A program made the translations under genes and the position numbers. The notes under the pieces are model-generated. The model ran no database searches. It saw only the letters and a list, made by a program, of their open reading frames with translations, and was not told the origin of the DNA. Shown piece by piece: positions 32,181-44,080 of a stretch of 64,000 nucleotides of DNA. Position 1 is the stretch's first letter. Each line of letters begins with the position of its first letter. The DNA is taken from the NCBI GenBank assembly GCA_000733355.1, contig JNVV01000003.1:1320505-1384504 (forward strand), read 5' to 3'. The DNA comes from Falciphora oryzae. Taxonomy: Eukaryota > Ascomycota > Sordariomycetes > Magnaporthales > Magnaporthaceae.

Positions 32181-34422
32181 CCTGAAGTTCGTTGGTTGAT
32201 ATCGAATAGTAATAGCTTGCGAATAGTATTGACCCAGTGTTGTTGTCAAGGTTGATACTTCTCGACTCAACTCATCACCCTCGAACCCAGGGGTTTATCT
32301 CTCCTCTTTACCTCCATAAGTACAGGCACTGTGGCGGACCACCAAAAGTCACTGGTTCCCGAAGAAGGCTTTCGCCGGATTTGCACAATACTAACGGCGA
32401 ATCTTGTTGCAATCGATTCGGCACCTCATGACCAACATCGGAGTCTTGACAAAGAGCTGGCCTGTCCGGTCGTTATTATTGTGCATATTGAGAGCAAAGA
32501 AAGCCAAGGCTACTACAACTCGAACATGATGCCAAAATTGGCACACAATGAAGGTCCCCCAACTCTTGGTTACAGAGAGACAAAGGGCCTGGACTTGGAT
32601 TCGATACCTCGACTAGCACTGGCTCTCAAGCCAGTGTAACAACAAAACCATTTCCTGAAAGGGAAACTGATTTCGTAAAGTTCACGTGAGAGCCAAATCA
32701 GGATCGGAGTTTAACAGGTTCCAGGTGTGAGAGAAAAAAAGGCTAGAAGCAGGAGACGTGTGAGCCGTGAGACGCCGGCGTTTTGGGTTGACGAGACGGC
32801 GAGCTCTGCAACACACACTTTCGCGCTGGTACCAGTTGTTGGCTTGCCAAGGTTGCAGGATGGCGCGGAACTTCAGGCCGGTTCCCCGTCCCGCGAACTT
32901 CTTTTTTCCATGCGCATCTGCCGCCGACAGCCGCTACGTAGTTGGCCTGAACTCTATATGTGCTTGCGGTCGACTTGTCATCAAACCTTGCTTACGCCCT
33001 GCAACATGATTAATGTCGTCGAGCGGCCGCTCCCGAAATGGTATGAAACCTTTGTGATCGCCGGCCTCCATGCGTGGCTCTGGCCATGTCTGGAGCCCGA
33101 CTGGTCCAAGTACGAGTCGTATATATGGCCAAACCCCGGCGAACGGGAGCTGGTGACAAGGTACTGCCAACTAGCATAGCACGTTGGGCCGCGCGGCTTT
33201 CCGTTGGGCGACCCCGAACTGCGTACTCATATAACAGACTTTGGTACTTTTGCATCGCATTGCATACCAAGATGGTGCTTGTATTTTGAGGCCAGCCATT
33301 ACGATAACGTATCATAAGTCCTCAAGATTGATCGATATCGGAGGTTCTAGACTAAGCCGCCAAGACCAGCGCACCTGCAGGACCCCACGACAGGAGATGC
33401 CAGTATCATGAAGACCAGACTCTTTCTTCTTTGCTTCTCGAAGCGAGCGGCCGCAGCGAATCCCACGTTTTCGCCGAGTCTCTCTCTTTCCCACCATGGA
33501 CCTTCCAACAACATCAGCGCATATGATGGAGGTGACAGGCGGCGGTTGGCCATCCAAAAATTGACGGCGGCATGAATGATCCGCAAAGCAAGATTTCCCC
33601 GCGGGCGGTGCGGACTGGATAGCATGCCTGTACGATGATGCAATCCACAGTGGTATGTAGCGGTAGTCAGCCGCGGGCTGTGCTCGGACCTTGGGAAGGA
33701 AGAAGGAAGGAAAGAACAAGGACGGCCTGCATTCTCGTGGCGAGTCAGGCCCTTCAAAACGTCACCCAATCTTTTGGGCTGCTCGCGAAACATGACCATC
33801 CCAGTGTGTGCCCCCGGGAGGGACCCTGCTCACCAGCCGAGCCAGCCAGCCCTACCCCGGCCCCGTGCGAGGACCTGCCATGCCCAGCGCTGTCTCGGCA
33901 GTCTGCGTCGCCCAGAAACGTGGCGCCAGCCTCGGGGAAAGTTGACTGGAGTGGCCTTATCACAGCCCGGGAAACAGGCTCCGCCCACGGTGCGTGGACA
34001 GCCCCGTCTCGCCACCTCTCGGCACGCGAGCAGACAAGCTCACATGGGGATAGGCCGCGGGGTGTTATTCCCTAAAGAGGTGCGGGGGCTGGACCAACAC
34101 ACACCGTCGGCAGCCCTGAACGGCACGTACCACTGCCCGGCGTTCGGCCTTCTCCGCTCCCAGCACCTAGTCCAACCTCCGCTTCTCCAACGACCAAAGC
34201 CCGCGTCCTCTCAACCGTAAGTAGCTGCTGCTGCCGCTGCGCCCTAGGGACCGAGAAGAACGAACAAAATCTCCAAACAAAGCCTGGTAGAGGGCCGGCC
34301 AGTCGCGGTCCTGAGCCAAGAGAAGGCCCCTGAGCGACGATGCCCGTCTGGCGCTGTGTCCGGCCTCGCAGCGACGTGCCTTCCAGGGTCTACCACACCA
34401 GGCTCCGCCGGCAGGCCGAGCC
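32181..34422. other. Intergenic, no gene recognised
   Basis: About 2.2 kb. Short open frames at 32331-32639 and 32727-33179 have no recognisable motif and no splice-supported extension. A perfect 8-bp hairpin lies at 32617-32636 (listed separately). No tRNA fold was found. Confidence 0.5.
32617..32636. repeat. Perfect 8-bp hairpin
   Basis: CACTGGCT (32617-32624) and AGCCAGTG (32629-32636) are perfectly complementary around the 4-base loop CTCA. The flanks do not fold into tRNA arms. It could form a stem-loop in RNA or be chance. Confidence 0.45.
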
Positions 34423-36645
34423 ATGAGACGAGACGACGGCGCCGTCGCCGCGAGCAGCAGCGGCGGCGGTGCCATCCCCCCGCCGCCGGGCGTCGAGCCC
34501 AACCTCGACTACCCCCGCGACTCTGGGTTGCGCGGGCTGAACTTTGCGGTCCAGACGACGGCCACCGTCCTGCTCGCCGGCTTCTTCATCGCCCGCTCCT
34601 TTGCCAAGTGGGCCGTGTCCTCCCAGGTCCGGGCCGAAGACTGTGTGTTTTTCTTCCGTCCTTCCCCCTCTTTCCGTGGAGGGCATGTCTCCTCCTCGGC
34701 CTGCCTGCCTGTTCAGGGACGCGACTGGAACTATGGTCGGCCGGCTGACTCTAAGCTGGATGTCCTTAATTCGAAGGGTTCTGCTTAATAGCACTCGTAA
34801 GTCCTCTCGTGGAATGTGGCACGGCTCGGGTGATGCTAATCGCACCGGCGTCTCCTGATGACATCTTTGCTGACTGTAGTTGCCGCTGTAGATTGTCACG
34901 CTAGTTTATATAGCATCTATTTTCGCCAGTGAGTCCCGAGAGTCCTGCGAAGGCTTCCGGTGACGAGGTGCCTAGAACAGGGTGCTTACTTGGGCCGTGT
35001 CTGGACTTCAGTGCATCACTATGGGGATGGCTACCACGCGTGGGATCTGACTCCCGAGAGCTTCAAATACTACAAGGCGGTAGGCGGTCATTGCAAAAGC
35101 TTCCTCCAAGAATCCCTCCTGCCACGCAGTCGCAGGAGAAAGACTACCTGACAAAGCCGTGCTAACCTCGTCTTCCTCTTTGCCAGTGGTTGTACGTCAG
35201 TGCAGTTCTTTACTGCCCCGCCGCCTATCTCACAAAAGTCACCCTCCTTTTGCTCATCGCCCGCGTCTTCGCCGTCAAGGAGAAGGTGGCCCGGGGGATC
35301 TACATATTCATCATCCTTATCACCGTACTTTACACGCCACTGCAGGTCGTCAAGAGCCTCATGTGCGTGCCGATCCCGGCCTTCTGGGACCACGACGTCC
35401 GGCCCGACTTCTGCTTCGACACGCGCAAGGTGTTCATCGCCGACATAGTCCTGGCCTTGTTCACTGACGCCGTCATCCTCGTCCTCCCCCTCTTTCTCGC
35501 CTGGCCCCTCCGCCTGAGCGCCTGGAAGAAGCTAAAAATTGCTGCCCTGCTGGGCGCGGGCGGTGGCGCCGTCGGCACCGATGCGCTGCGCATGTACAAA
35601 ATCATCGAGATACCCTACGAGGACGACGCGTCGGGGCGCTTTACCATAATGACAATATTGACGTGAGGCCCCTTCTCCGACCTTGACGACAAACAAACCA
35701 CTAAGAATGCCCCCAAACAACCCCTGACTGACAGTGCGAGGGCGGGGTTAAAATGACCGCAGTACCCTGGAGCTGACGACAGGATTCGTCTGCGCCTGCG
35801 TGCCCCCAATCAACCTCCTGCTGGAGCGGTGCCTCCGCCGGGCCAGCATCTCGGCCAACAGCCCGAGGACGCAGACGCCGGCCCGGCGGAGGGCGCGCAT
35901 CGCCGCCGCCTTCACCATGACGGACCGCGCCGGCAGCGCCCCGACGCTGCCCAAGCGCTTCTCCAACCGTTGGAGCTCGCTGCTCACGGCGACGACGACG
36001 ACGGCGTCGACGAGGACCAGGCTGACGACAAGCTCGGAGAGGGGCACCGCCAGCAGCAGGATGCCCGCGTCGAGGCGAGGGAGAGCAGCAGTGGCGGCGG
36101 CGGTCGCGGTCACCAAGCGGCCCGACAGCCCCGACGAGATGTTCGACGTCGACGTCGAGCGCGCCCTGATGACGGGCCGGTCGCTGAGCAGGATCGCCGA
36201 CACGGGCCGCGGCGACGAGACGGCGGGCGACAGGGCGCGTCGTCCCCGGGACTGGCTGCGGAGGATGGGGGGCTCGCAGCAGTCTTGGACCAGGACCGCC
36301 ATGACGGAGTTCTCGACGGGAGGAGGATCGAGGTGTTGCGAGTCGACCGAGGCGACGAGCCGGCGCCAGCTCGAGACCACGGCGTCGTCGGGCACGAGCT
36401 GCGGCCTCGGCGGCATCACCAAGACTATCGAGATATCGCTCGAGCACTCGGAAGTTGAGGGGCCGTCGTCTCGCCCGCGCCCGGTGGCCGCTCGCCAGGG
36501 GCCGCTGCCGCTGCTGCTGCTGCCGCCGCCGCCGCCACTGCCAAACGCTGCGGTAAACACGCACGCCGCCTACGACGGGAGCAGGAGGAAGCTGATCCCC
36601 GGGACCGTTTGGGACGGGAGGACAGTAGAGGATGAGGAAGAGTGA
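34423..36645 (+). CDS. PTH11/rhodopsin-like seven-helix integral membrane protein, 573 aa
   Basis: The product fits the fungal rhodopsin-like membrane family (PTH11-related receptors). My model has five exons in phase: 34423-34644, 34892-34928, 34976-35079, 35187-35662 and 35763-36645. Helices include GLNFAVQTTATVLLAGFFIA, IVTLVYIASIFA (the tiny exon 2), WLYVSAVLYCPAAYLTKVTL, GIYIFIILITVLYTPLQVV and IADIVLALFTDAVILVLPLF. An extracellular loop carries paired cysteines around SLMCVPIPAFWDH and PDFCFD, as in the family. The C-terminal tail of about 280 residues is cytosolic, Arg/Ser/Thr-rich and disordered. The first intron (247 nt) is long for this genome, and exon 2 is only 37 nt, so the 5' structure is less certain than exons 4-5. 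Confidence 0.7.
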
Positions 36646-36889
36646 CATACATCGTTCTGGTTTTATAGCGCTGAGGGTTTAGCGATTGGCTCGATATAAT
36701 AAAGCAAAAACGGGGAAGAAGATGGTCTTAAAGACGTCTAGCTTAAAAATGTTCGTCGATGTGCCTCAAATCCGTCTTTTCCTGATCTCGTGTCCCTGTC
36801 CGCAAGTTGCGAAGATAGGTTAACTCAAGGAAATAAATGTCACGCCTTCCTCAACTCCTCAACTCCCTCTAATGTAAATGTTGCCCTCG
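36646..36889. other. 3' flank of membrane-protein gene
   Basis: AT-rich sequence after the stop codon. No feature beyond a likely 3' untranslated region. Confidence 0.45.
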
Positions 36890-37820
36890 TCTTAATTGCT
36901 AGGAAGTGGCAATGTTGCGAGCAGCTGTTTGTAGATATCCTGGAACCTCGCGTAGGTTCTGGGTCCTGAGCCAGCCTCGGCGACCTAGTTCCTCGGCCTT
37001 TGCCAAAAGTACTCCTGTGACTTCCTACTGCGGAGCATGTCCTCAAAGGGAGTCCACATGTCCTCAATTGTTGCCACTCTTTTGAGGTACAGCCGGAGAC
37101 CGGATACCCCAACGTCCTTCAGTTTGCGTAGCAGGGGGTGATTTTTGAGGTTGTAAGGAGTCCAGGGCTTTGTATCCCTGGAACTGGCATAGGCCCGGCA
37201 AGCATCCTCGGAGACAGGTCCTTTTCATCGTTCCAAAGACAGGGCTGAGAATAAGCTCGGTAGGAATTTGTGTATTGCAGCTCAACTCCCTCAAACCTGA
37301 ACCTCTTCAAGCCACTGCGCTAAATAGGTATGTGGAAAAGCCTTGCCAAACCCACCGCAGGGCTAAAGAAAGTCGAGAACGACGACGAGGCTTCAAAATA
37401 CCAATATGCTCCAACAAGCAAACAATATACCGTGATGAACGACCGGGCGAGACCGTCGAGGACGCTCGGGTCCTTGGAGAATCCAAAGGGTTGCCTCGTG
37501 GAGAGGTTTGCCGTTCGTCATGAGCTGGTTGGTCACTATGACCTGCTCCACCGGGTCGTGTTTCCAAGTCACTGAGAACGTTGACTGTCGTGATATGTTT
37601 GACGGTGCCGAGAAACTTGCCGTCGATGAAGGAAGCTCGCGCGTTGAGGTTGTTTGAGGGGATGTAGTCATTACCGGACTGTACGAAGAGACGCAGCTGC
37701 TTGTGCTCGAGGCACAACACCGTGAACCTCGAGCTGACCCCAGAAAATTGCAGGAAACCTCCCCTAGAAGATACCATGAGACGGGCCAAGAAATGTATAG
37801 ACAGATGAGAAAATGGGGTA
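36890..37820 (-). pseudogene. Decayed protein-coding gene, family unclear
   Basis: Reading the minus strand gives protein-like blocks that hop between frames. In order they are GFLQFSGVSSRFTVLCLEHK, ASFIDGKFLGTVKHITTVNV, TWKHDPVEQVIVTNQLMTNG, RFRFEGVELQYTNSYRAYSQ, GLRLYLKRVATIEDMWTPFE and TYARFQDIYKQLLATLPLPS. At least two in-frame stops and several frame changes separate them. The composition (aromatic, acidic, LRR-like spacing) resembles F-box-type fungal proteins, but no motif proves this. It is best read as an old pseudogene. Bases 37821-38023 to its right hold nothing recognisable. Confidence 0.5.
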
Positions 37821-38023
37821 TTCTGAGGTGATCGGTCGTAGAAAGCGATTCATGATTCCTTGCCACGGCGGCAAACCAAGCAAAACCCAAGCAAAGCGCA
37901 ATGCAAATGAAGAATCTATAGAAAACATAAGAACGCCTTTGGGAAAGCAGACAAGCCAGATCACTCGCCGGTGATTATCATGAGAGAATGGGGGCCGGGG
38001 AACTAATAAAAAGCAAAGCCATA

Positions 38024-41000
38024 TCATGGCCTAATGGCCTTCATAGATGTGAGAGCGATCGCTGCCTCGGCCGCGCGGTCGTGCTCGCTCGGTAGGGAGG
38101 GATGACGACGCGGCTCGCGAACAAGCGCGAACCGGGACTCTAATCCATAACCGTGTAGCAGAGGCTGAGTTAGTTGGAAGGCTTGGTGGCTCTGCCTCAA
38201 GATAGGAGCGGGCGGAAACGAGAGCGGCGTGTAGGTGATAGGAGCCTTCCAGTCGTTATCGTCGCGGCTGTACTGGCCTACTAGCCATCTAGGGATCGTG
38301 GGGTTATCATCGGCCGTGACTCTCGGCGCGGGCATATCGGACGGCGGCGGGGGCCGAACAGAGCCAGATTCTGCTGCTGGAGCTTTCCACCCTGCTTGTG
38401 CGCCGCCGGGGCAGGCTTCTTGGCTGTCGCCGCGGGGTACGAGTCTCGACGGTGTGTACGTAACCGGAGCATCTTGAGAAGGGCTCGATGATGGCCTCAG
38501 CGCCGGGACAGGACCCGATGCAGAGAACGGGTTCCTAGGGGCCGACGGGTCGGCTATGGTACTGCGAGCATCTAATGGGACGATACGCGATCCCGAAGCC
38601 GAAGCTTGTCCAGCCGATGGCACGTCGAAAGGCGGTGCCTGGTCTCCGCTCTGCGTCTTGTCGTGGAACCCGTGGCCAGCTGTAGGCGCGACGTGGCTTG
38701 GATCGGGCATTCCTAAAGCACCAGAATCCTTGGACTCTGATGTGACGGCTACCACCGGCACTATCGCACGGGATCCAGAGTCGGAGGAGACCGTTATCCG
38801 TGCGGGCGGCGGAGCAGGGGGATGCGTGGGAGCCATCGACCTGCGCGCGCCAGGAACGATGACCTCGCAGCCATCGATCATCTTTGGCTTCCGTTTTCGC
38901 GGGTTCAACTTTATCGCCGCCGCGATGGAATTTCCCGAGGAATCGCCGGTCTCATGAAGTGTGGAAACATTCGAGACTTCAAGTGGCTGGGCGTCCTCGC
39001 TCTTGACACGCCAGACAGTGGACGCGGGTAGCGGGCCATGGGTCGATTCTACGTGTGTCGGGGGTGCAGCGACAGTCGATGCGAGCTCCGGTTTGGTTTG
39101 TGATTTGCGCTTCGTGCCGGTCTTCTTAACTGCCCTATGCAAGGGTGTCGGTGTTGACGTCCAGTCGTGGCTGTCAGAGGCGATGCTGGCTGGGGGATCA
39201 GACACAGCCATCTCACCGGCAAAGGCGCTACTGCGTGTTGCCAACTTTCGAATGGCCCTAAGGTTCAGGGGGTTCCGCATGGACGTGTGGTAGTTGTTGC
39301 GTCGTCGGCCAATCTTAGCCAGAGAAGCTTCGATTGTTGCTAACAAAAAAGCTGTGTTGGATTTATCATCTTGTAGCTGGGGCAAGCGAACTCGTGGTGG
39401 CTTTGGTTGCCTGGGCTGCCTTGGTCGATCAGAGCGCCCCTTCTTCGAACCCTGAATTTCATCGGACGCGCCGTCCTGAGGAATAATATGGTCGTCGGTC
39501 GTGTTCTGAGTCTCAAATGATGTGTCCTGCTCAGCCAAGATAGTCTCGGAGCCCTCCACAGTTGACGGAGAGGGTGCGCCCTTGCTCTTCCTCGAACCCG
39601 AAGTCTTGGGCTGTTTATTCTTGGAGGTTCCGGTGGCCTTGCCAGTCTTGGACTTGGTCTCCTTGCGCTGCTTCTCTGGTTCGGGAAGGTCGGCGCCTGG
39701 TGGCAACCACATGATGGGCTTCTTCGCCTTGAGGTCATTGACCCAAGCGTCGCAGTCCCACTGCACCCAATAGTCGATAATGTCGGCCCATGTGCTTTCG
39801 GCGGGCTTTGTCAGGTTTACAAACACAACCATGCCGTTCCTGCTGTGAATGGCCTTCGCAAATTCCCGAACCATGACCTTGAGTCCGTGGACGCGCAGGC
39901 TGGTTCCCAGAATAAGGAGCATATCGGGGTTCAGTGAGAGGTCGTGCTGCACAACTGGCGCGATCAGGTGGGCATTCGGGTGCTCCTCGCCGTAGAGCAC
40001 AATATTGGGCCGGAGTTTTCCGACCCCCAGCGCGCGCTTCCCGCGGCCCTCTCTGGCGGCAGTAGCACCCACACAATGCGGGCAGGCAGGTTGCTTGCCA
40101 CACATGGTTTCGCTCTCGCGTTCATCCTCCCAGTCGCTGATCCTACCACAGGCAAAGCAACGGAGCGAACTAAGCGAACCGTGCAGATAGACACACTCGA
40201 CTCCGCTCGAGTGTTTCTCGCGTGGTACCTCGATAGCGCCGGGGTCGCTCATGGTCCGGTTCAGGGCAGCCGGGGCCGAGGCTCGATGAGCGCGAGTAGA
40301 AAATCTGCCCCGGTGGCCGGGGCCAAGCTTCAGGCAGGTTGTGAGGCCGACCTTTTCCTCGATCTCGTCGATGTTCTGGGTGTAGCAGCGGACCAGCTTG
40401 CCCCTATCTCGGAGGTGACTAAGGAAATGGTGCGTGTTCGTCGGCTCCGCACTCTTCACCTTGCGCCTCAACGAAGTGGTAAATGTATAAAACACCGAGG
40501 TGCGCATGGGGTCGCGCCATATCGACACATCAAACAGATCCTTGCCTTTCATGTTTGGTAGGTTCTGCATGTTGTGCGAGGACGCCGACTGGGACATGGG
40601 CGCCGACGATGGAGGCGTCTCGTCGCTCCCGGGGGACCCTGAGCTTGGGTTGCTGGCCGTCGGGCTCATGGACTGGCGCCCAAAGGGGTCGAAAAGGCCC
40701 GGGGGAGGTGAAGACAGCGGCGATGTGGTCTGCCTGGCCCGGCGGTCGTACATGGGAGGAAGAACCGAGTCCTTGGGCGGTGGCGGTAGCGGTGCCTCTG
40801 CCACCGGAGGCGGAAGATCGTCTGCCGGATCGTCTGCCGCGCGCTTGGGTGAGCCGGGAATTGGAGATATAGATCGCTGGCTCTCGTTGGCCTGTGTGCC
40901 CTCCTGGAGCTTCGTATGCAGCCCGCCATGATGGACTGTCGGTTCCGATGAAAGCTTCCGCCTCTTCATGGACCGGCCCTGGTCAAGGTCGCCCCCATTG

Positions 41001-41365
41001 TCAGGTGTAGTATCGACCGATGGTATGTAGGTGTTGGTCGGCACAGCGTCTAGAGCTGCGGCAGCGGCGGCTGGTTGTGAGGCGGAATTGCTCGAGGCAT
41101 TGTCGAACTGCGCTTGGATTAGAGCGTACAGTCCGTTCTCGGAACGGAAGTCCTAGGCGCAGTATTCCAAGTTAGACTTTCCCCTTTGCCCAGCAGGGCA
41201 GCAAGATCAAATTAGAGGGGAGGATGAAGGCGGACTGACTGGTATTCCCGAGTTGGTGCTGATTCCGGCGCCGGTGATCACCACGACCTTACGGGCCTTA
41301 CACAGGGCATCCGCGATCAGCTGCAGATTCTCGTGCCCGTTGGGCGTTACATGGAGTGTAGGCAT
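38024..41365 (-). CDS. Hst3/Hst4-type sirtuin, NAD-dependent histone deacetylase, 1084 aa
   Basis: Class I sirtuins of the Hst3/Hst4 group deacetylate histone H3 K56 in yeast. Two exons, 41365-41240 and 41152-38024, join in phase 0 with a GTCAGT donor. Exon 1 ends KVVVITGAGISTNSGIP and exon 2 begins DFRSENGLYALI, so the intron splits the NAD-binding motif. The core then breaks: a disordered Pro/Ser-rich insertion of about 190 residues separates DFRS (residue 43) from KGKDLFDVSIWRDP (about 244). The rest is canonical: TQNIDEIEEKVG (about 300), catalytic His366 in YLHGSLSSLRC, zinc ligands Cys374, Cys377, Cys399 and Cys402, and LILGTSLRVHG. The C-terminal half, about 540 residues, is disordered and basic, with Ser/Pro/Lys bias. 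Hst4-like is likelier than Sir2, given the GKDLFD start and the overall size. Confidence 0.88.
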
Positions 41366-44080
41366 TGCGCCATGGGTGACAGAAGAGTGTGAAGGCGCAT
41401 CAATTGGTAGCGCCGGTGCTCTCGCACTGCGCAGAGTACATGTATCGTGCTATTCGGGGCTTGAATGTCGGGTTGACGCGTCGGAGTTGAGGTTGTCGAT
41501 ACGTCGGACGCGTCTCGGTGAAGCGCGGGCGGGTAAGTGGGCTGTGGTTCCAGTCGGTTTAGCGAGCGGGTGGGGCTGGCTTCTGAGCTTGTTCCCGCGC
41601 GGGGATCGCTGCTGGCGCCCGCCTTGCCCGCCTGGGAAGCCAAACCCGGTCGGCGCCTCGATCAGGCATTGACCTTGGTGGGCTGACTCGACCGCCAGCT
41701 ATCCGCGCGGTTGGCAGAAAGCCAGGACCGCCGGTCGGTGACCTCTCGACGCGAGGAAAGAGTGGCGGCAGGTCAATTACCCAGAAGGAGAGAAGTTCTC
41801 TTGCACAGCAAAAAAGTGTCCTTGCTCAAGTTGAGCGAAAGAGAAGTATTGGGAGTTGGGGATCGACGTGGAGTTGGTTAGCTGCTGCCTTCCGGTTGGA
41901 TAACCTCAATGCCGCGCAGATGGCTGAAGGAGGAACCTGGACCTGATGATCAATAGCAGATCGAGAAGGACAGAGCACGACTGCGCGCAAGATCTTTCAA
42001 ATAAAGTACTTGATCTGCGACCGCAGCTTCTGTTCACGTTGCAGACGCAGACGCTGAAGTGTGGTGATTGTGGTCGGGAAGTGGGTTGGGAAAAGATCAG
42101 AAAGAAAAATTATCAAAAGGAAGCAGAGCCCAATGCTACAGACCGAACCTCGTTCGATCTGAGCCGTCGGGCGGAAGTGGCAGCAGCGCGGACATGGCGC
42201 TTTGGAGGTTGAAGTCTCCGTCCCATGTGCCGCCTCCACTCCGCGTTCCTGCGCGCCTTCAGATCGAGCTCACTCCGATCAATTGAAGGGAGTGGGGCAA
42301 CAACACAAGCACTGGGCTTCTCGATTGGCTGGTGGCGCTGCTCTGTGGCGCCGCGGAGCTAGCACCATTTCTAGAATAGAGCCTTGACCACCTCCCGGGC
42401 GCGCCTTCCTCAATTGATGATTGTCCTGACCGCTTGAGGAGATCGATCAGACGGAGAGCTACAGGGGCTTCAGCAGATGTGGCGTCGCCCGAAGCGGTCA
42501 CACAAAGATGTCGATCACGGCTGACCCCATCACAGCGAAGATATCAACTCACCTCCGGCAATATCTGAGGGTTCTATCCAACGGCTCCAGTGCCCGGCGC
42601 GTTTCGGGCTTCCTTTACCAACTAGAGTAGTTTGGAAAGATGCATGTATCTCTTAGGAGCAGCCCTCCACTATCTCAAGACGCTCAATTCGTGGGTAGGT
42701 AAGTGCAGGCCTGTCAAATGGCGTACAGAACGTCGCTTCCTAGGACACAATACAATCCCCACCATTAGATTGATCTGCAACTAGTATACGTAGATCCTGT
42801 TACTCTCAGCCTGCGCTGCCGTGTTAGTAACGTCCTTGGTGTACTTCAGAAATATTATATACAGCAGGTCCGTATAAGGAGCTAGGAGATTTCAATGTAG
42901 CCCTCAAAAAAAAAAAAAAAAAAAAGCGGCTCGCCCTTTCACAATTTTAGCAGCACATTCTGAGCCCATCACGCCCGGCCCGGTGGACCGCACAGGCATA
43001 TGACTCGGTAATTCTTGTGCTAAAGGTGACTCGTCCGAAAGGGGCCGGGGTGGCTCGAACCAGGCTAGATTCTTTTACGTGGTGTCACCAGCACGCATTC
43101 CCAGGTCAGGGGACGGAGAAACCGACGTGCCTGAATCCATCAATCCTTTGCCACTGCGATGCATGGGGGTGCTGTCGCCGGGATGGCATTTTCTCCGAGA
43201 GCTATCTATGGATGCGCTGCATCTCGCTACCCGCGGCCACATCCGCACCAGATTCTCTGCCACATATGCTCGCCTCTGTAAAAGCAAGAATGTTTGCTAG
43301 GCTTTTTCACCCCAGCATGCTCTCCTGATCGCGTCATAGGATGAGGCGCCCGGTGGTGTCAAAAGCGGCCAAGAAGAAACGGTCAAACACCAAATCTGTC
43401 GTTCAGCCCCTGACACGACTCTTTCATAGCTCGCACGACACCTTCGTCTGGAATACCCACATCTCCACACTGAGCACAACGCTTCCACGGACCTACCACG
43501 GCTGGAACCGAGGCACGCCTTTCCTCCTACCCTTCCCGCCCGCCCGCGCTGACCGAGCCTCCAGACAATAATCCTAGACAGGGGCCAAGGTGGGCAGCCG
43601 GAAAACACATCGCCATTTAGAGTTTACTCCACCATCCTCAAGGGGGACTTTGACGATAGTCGGGGCCTGTCGCGACGGGGGCAAAGGCCGCAAAGCTTAA
43701 TGTTTGTCGAGGGTTTATCCACGTTTGGGGCCGTGTCGGCGGTGATGAAACAGCTCCAGCCTGCTACCCCCAGTCTGCCGGGTTGGGCAGGCCGCCTGTG
43801 GCCCTGAAACCCGGGGTGCCGGGTCCTGGTCGTGTGGTCGCCGCCGGGCCGAAGACGCAGGCCTCGACAGTACAAAAACGGGCGCGGCTGCACCCTCAAC
43901 TGACGATAACATCCCGCCTATTTGTGCGAATCTTCAGTCTTGGCTATTGCTTGTGTTCCTTTCGTTGATCGACTGCTTTCAATTCCATAGCCTCCAGCAG
44001 GCCTTTTGTGTTAGTACTACCAAAACTATACCGACCCTCTTTTGACCGCGACCTTCGTTTCACCACTTTCGCCTCCGAAA
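41366..44080. other. Long intergenic interval, no gene recognised
   Basis: About 2.7 kb between divergent genes (sirtuin and GH131). It includes an A20 run at 42906-42925. Open frames at 43297-43608 and elsewhere are arginine/cysteine-rich by composition and unsupported. Promoters of both flanking genes must lie at the ends. Confidence 0.5.

Noticed and set aside
32580..32640. Possible tRNA on either strand around the hairpin
   Set aside because: A TTCGATA-like loop is present, but the T-arm stem does not pair and no acceptor or D-arm can be drawn.
43040..43080. CTCGAACC resembling a tRNA T-loop
   Set aside because: The flanking five bases do not form a T stem and no anticodon arm follows.
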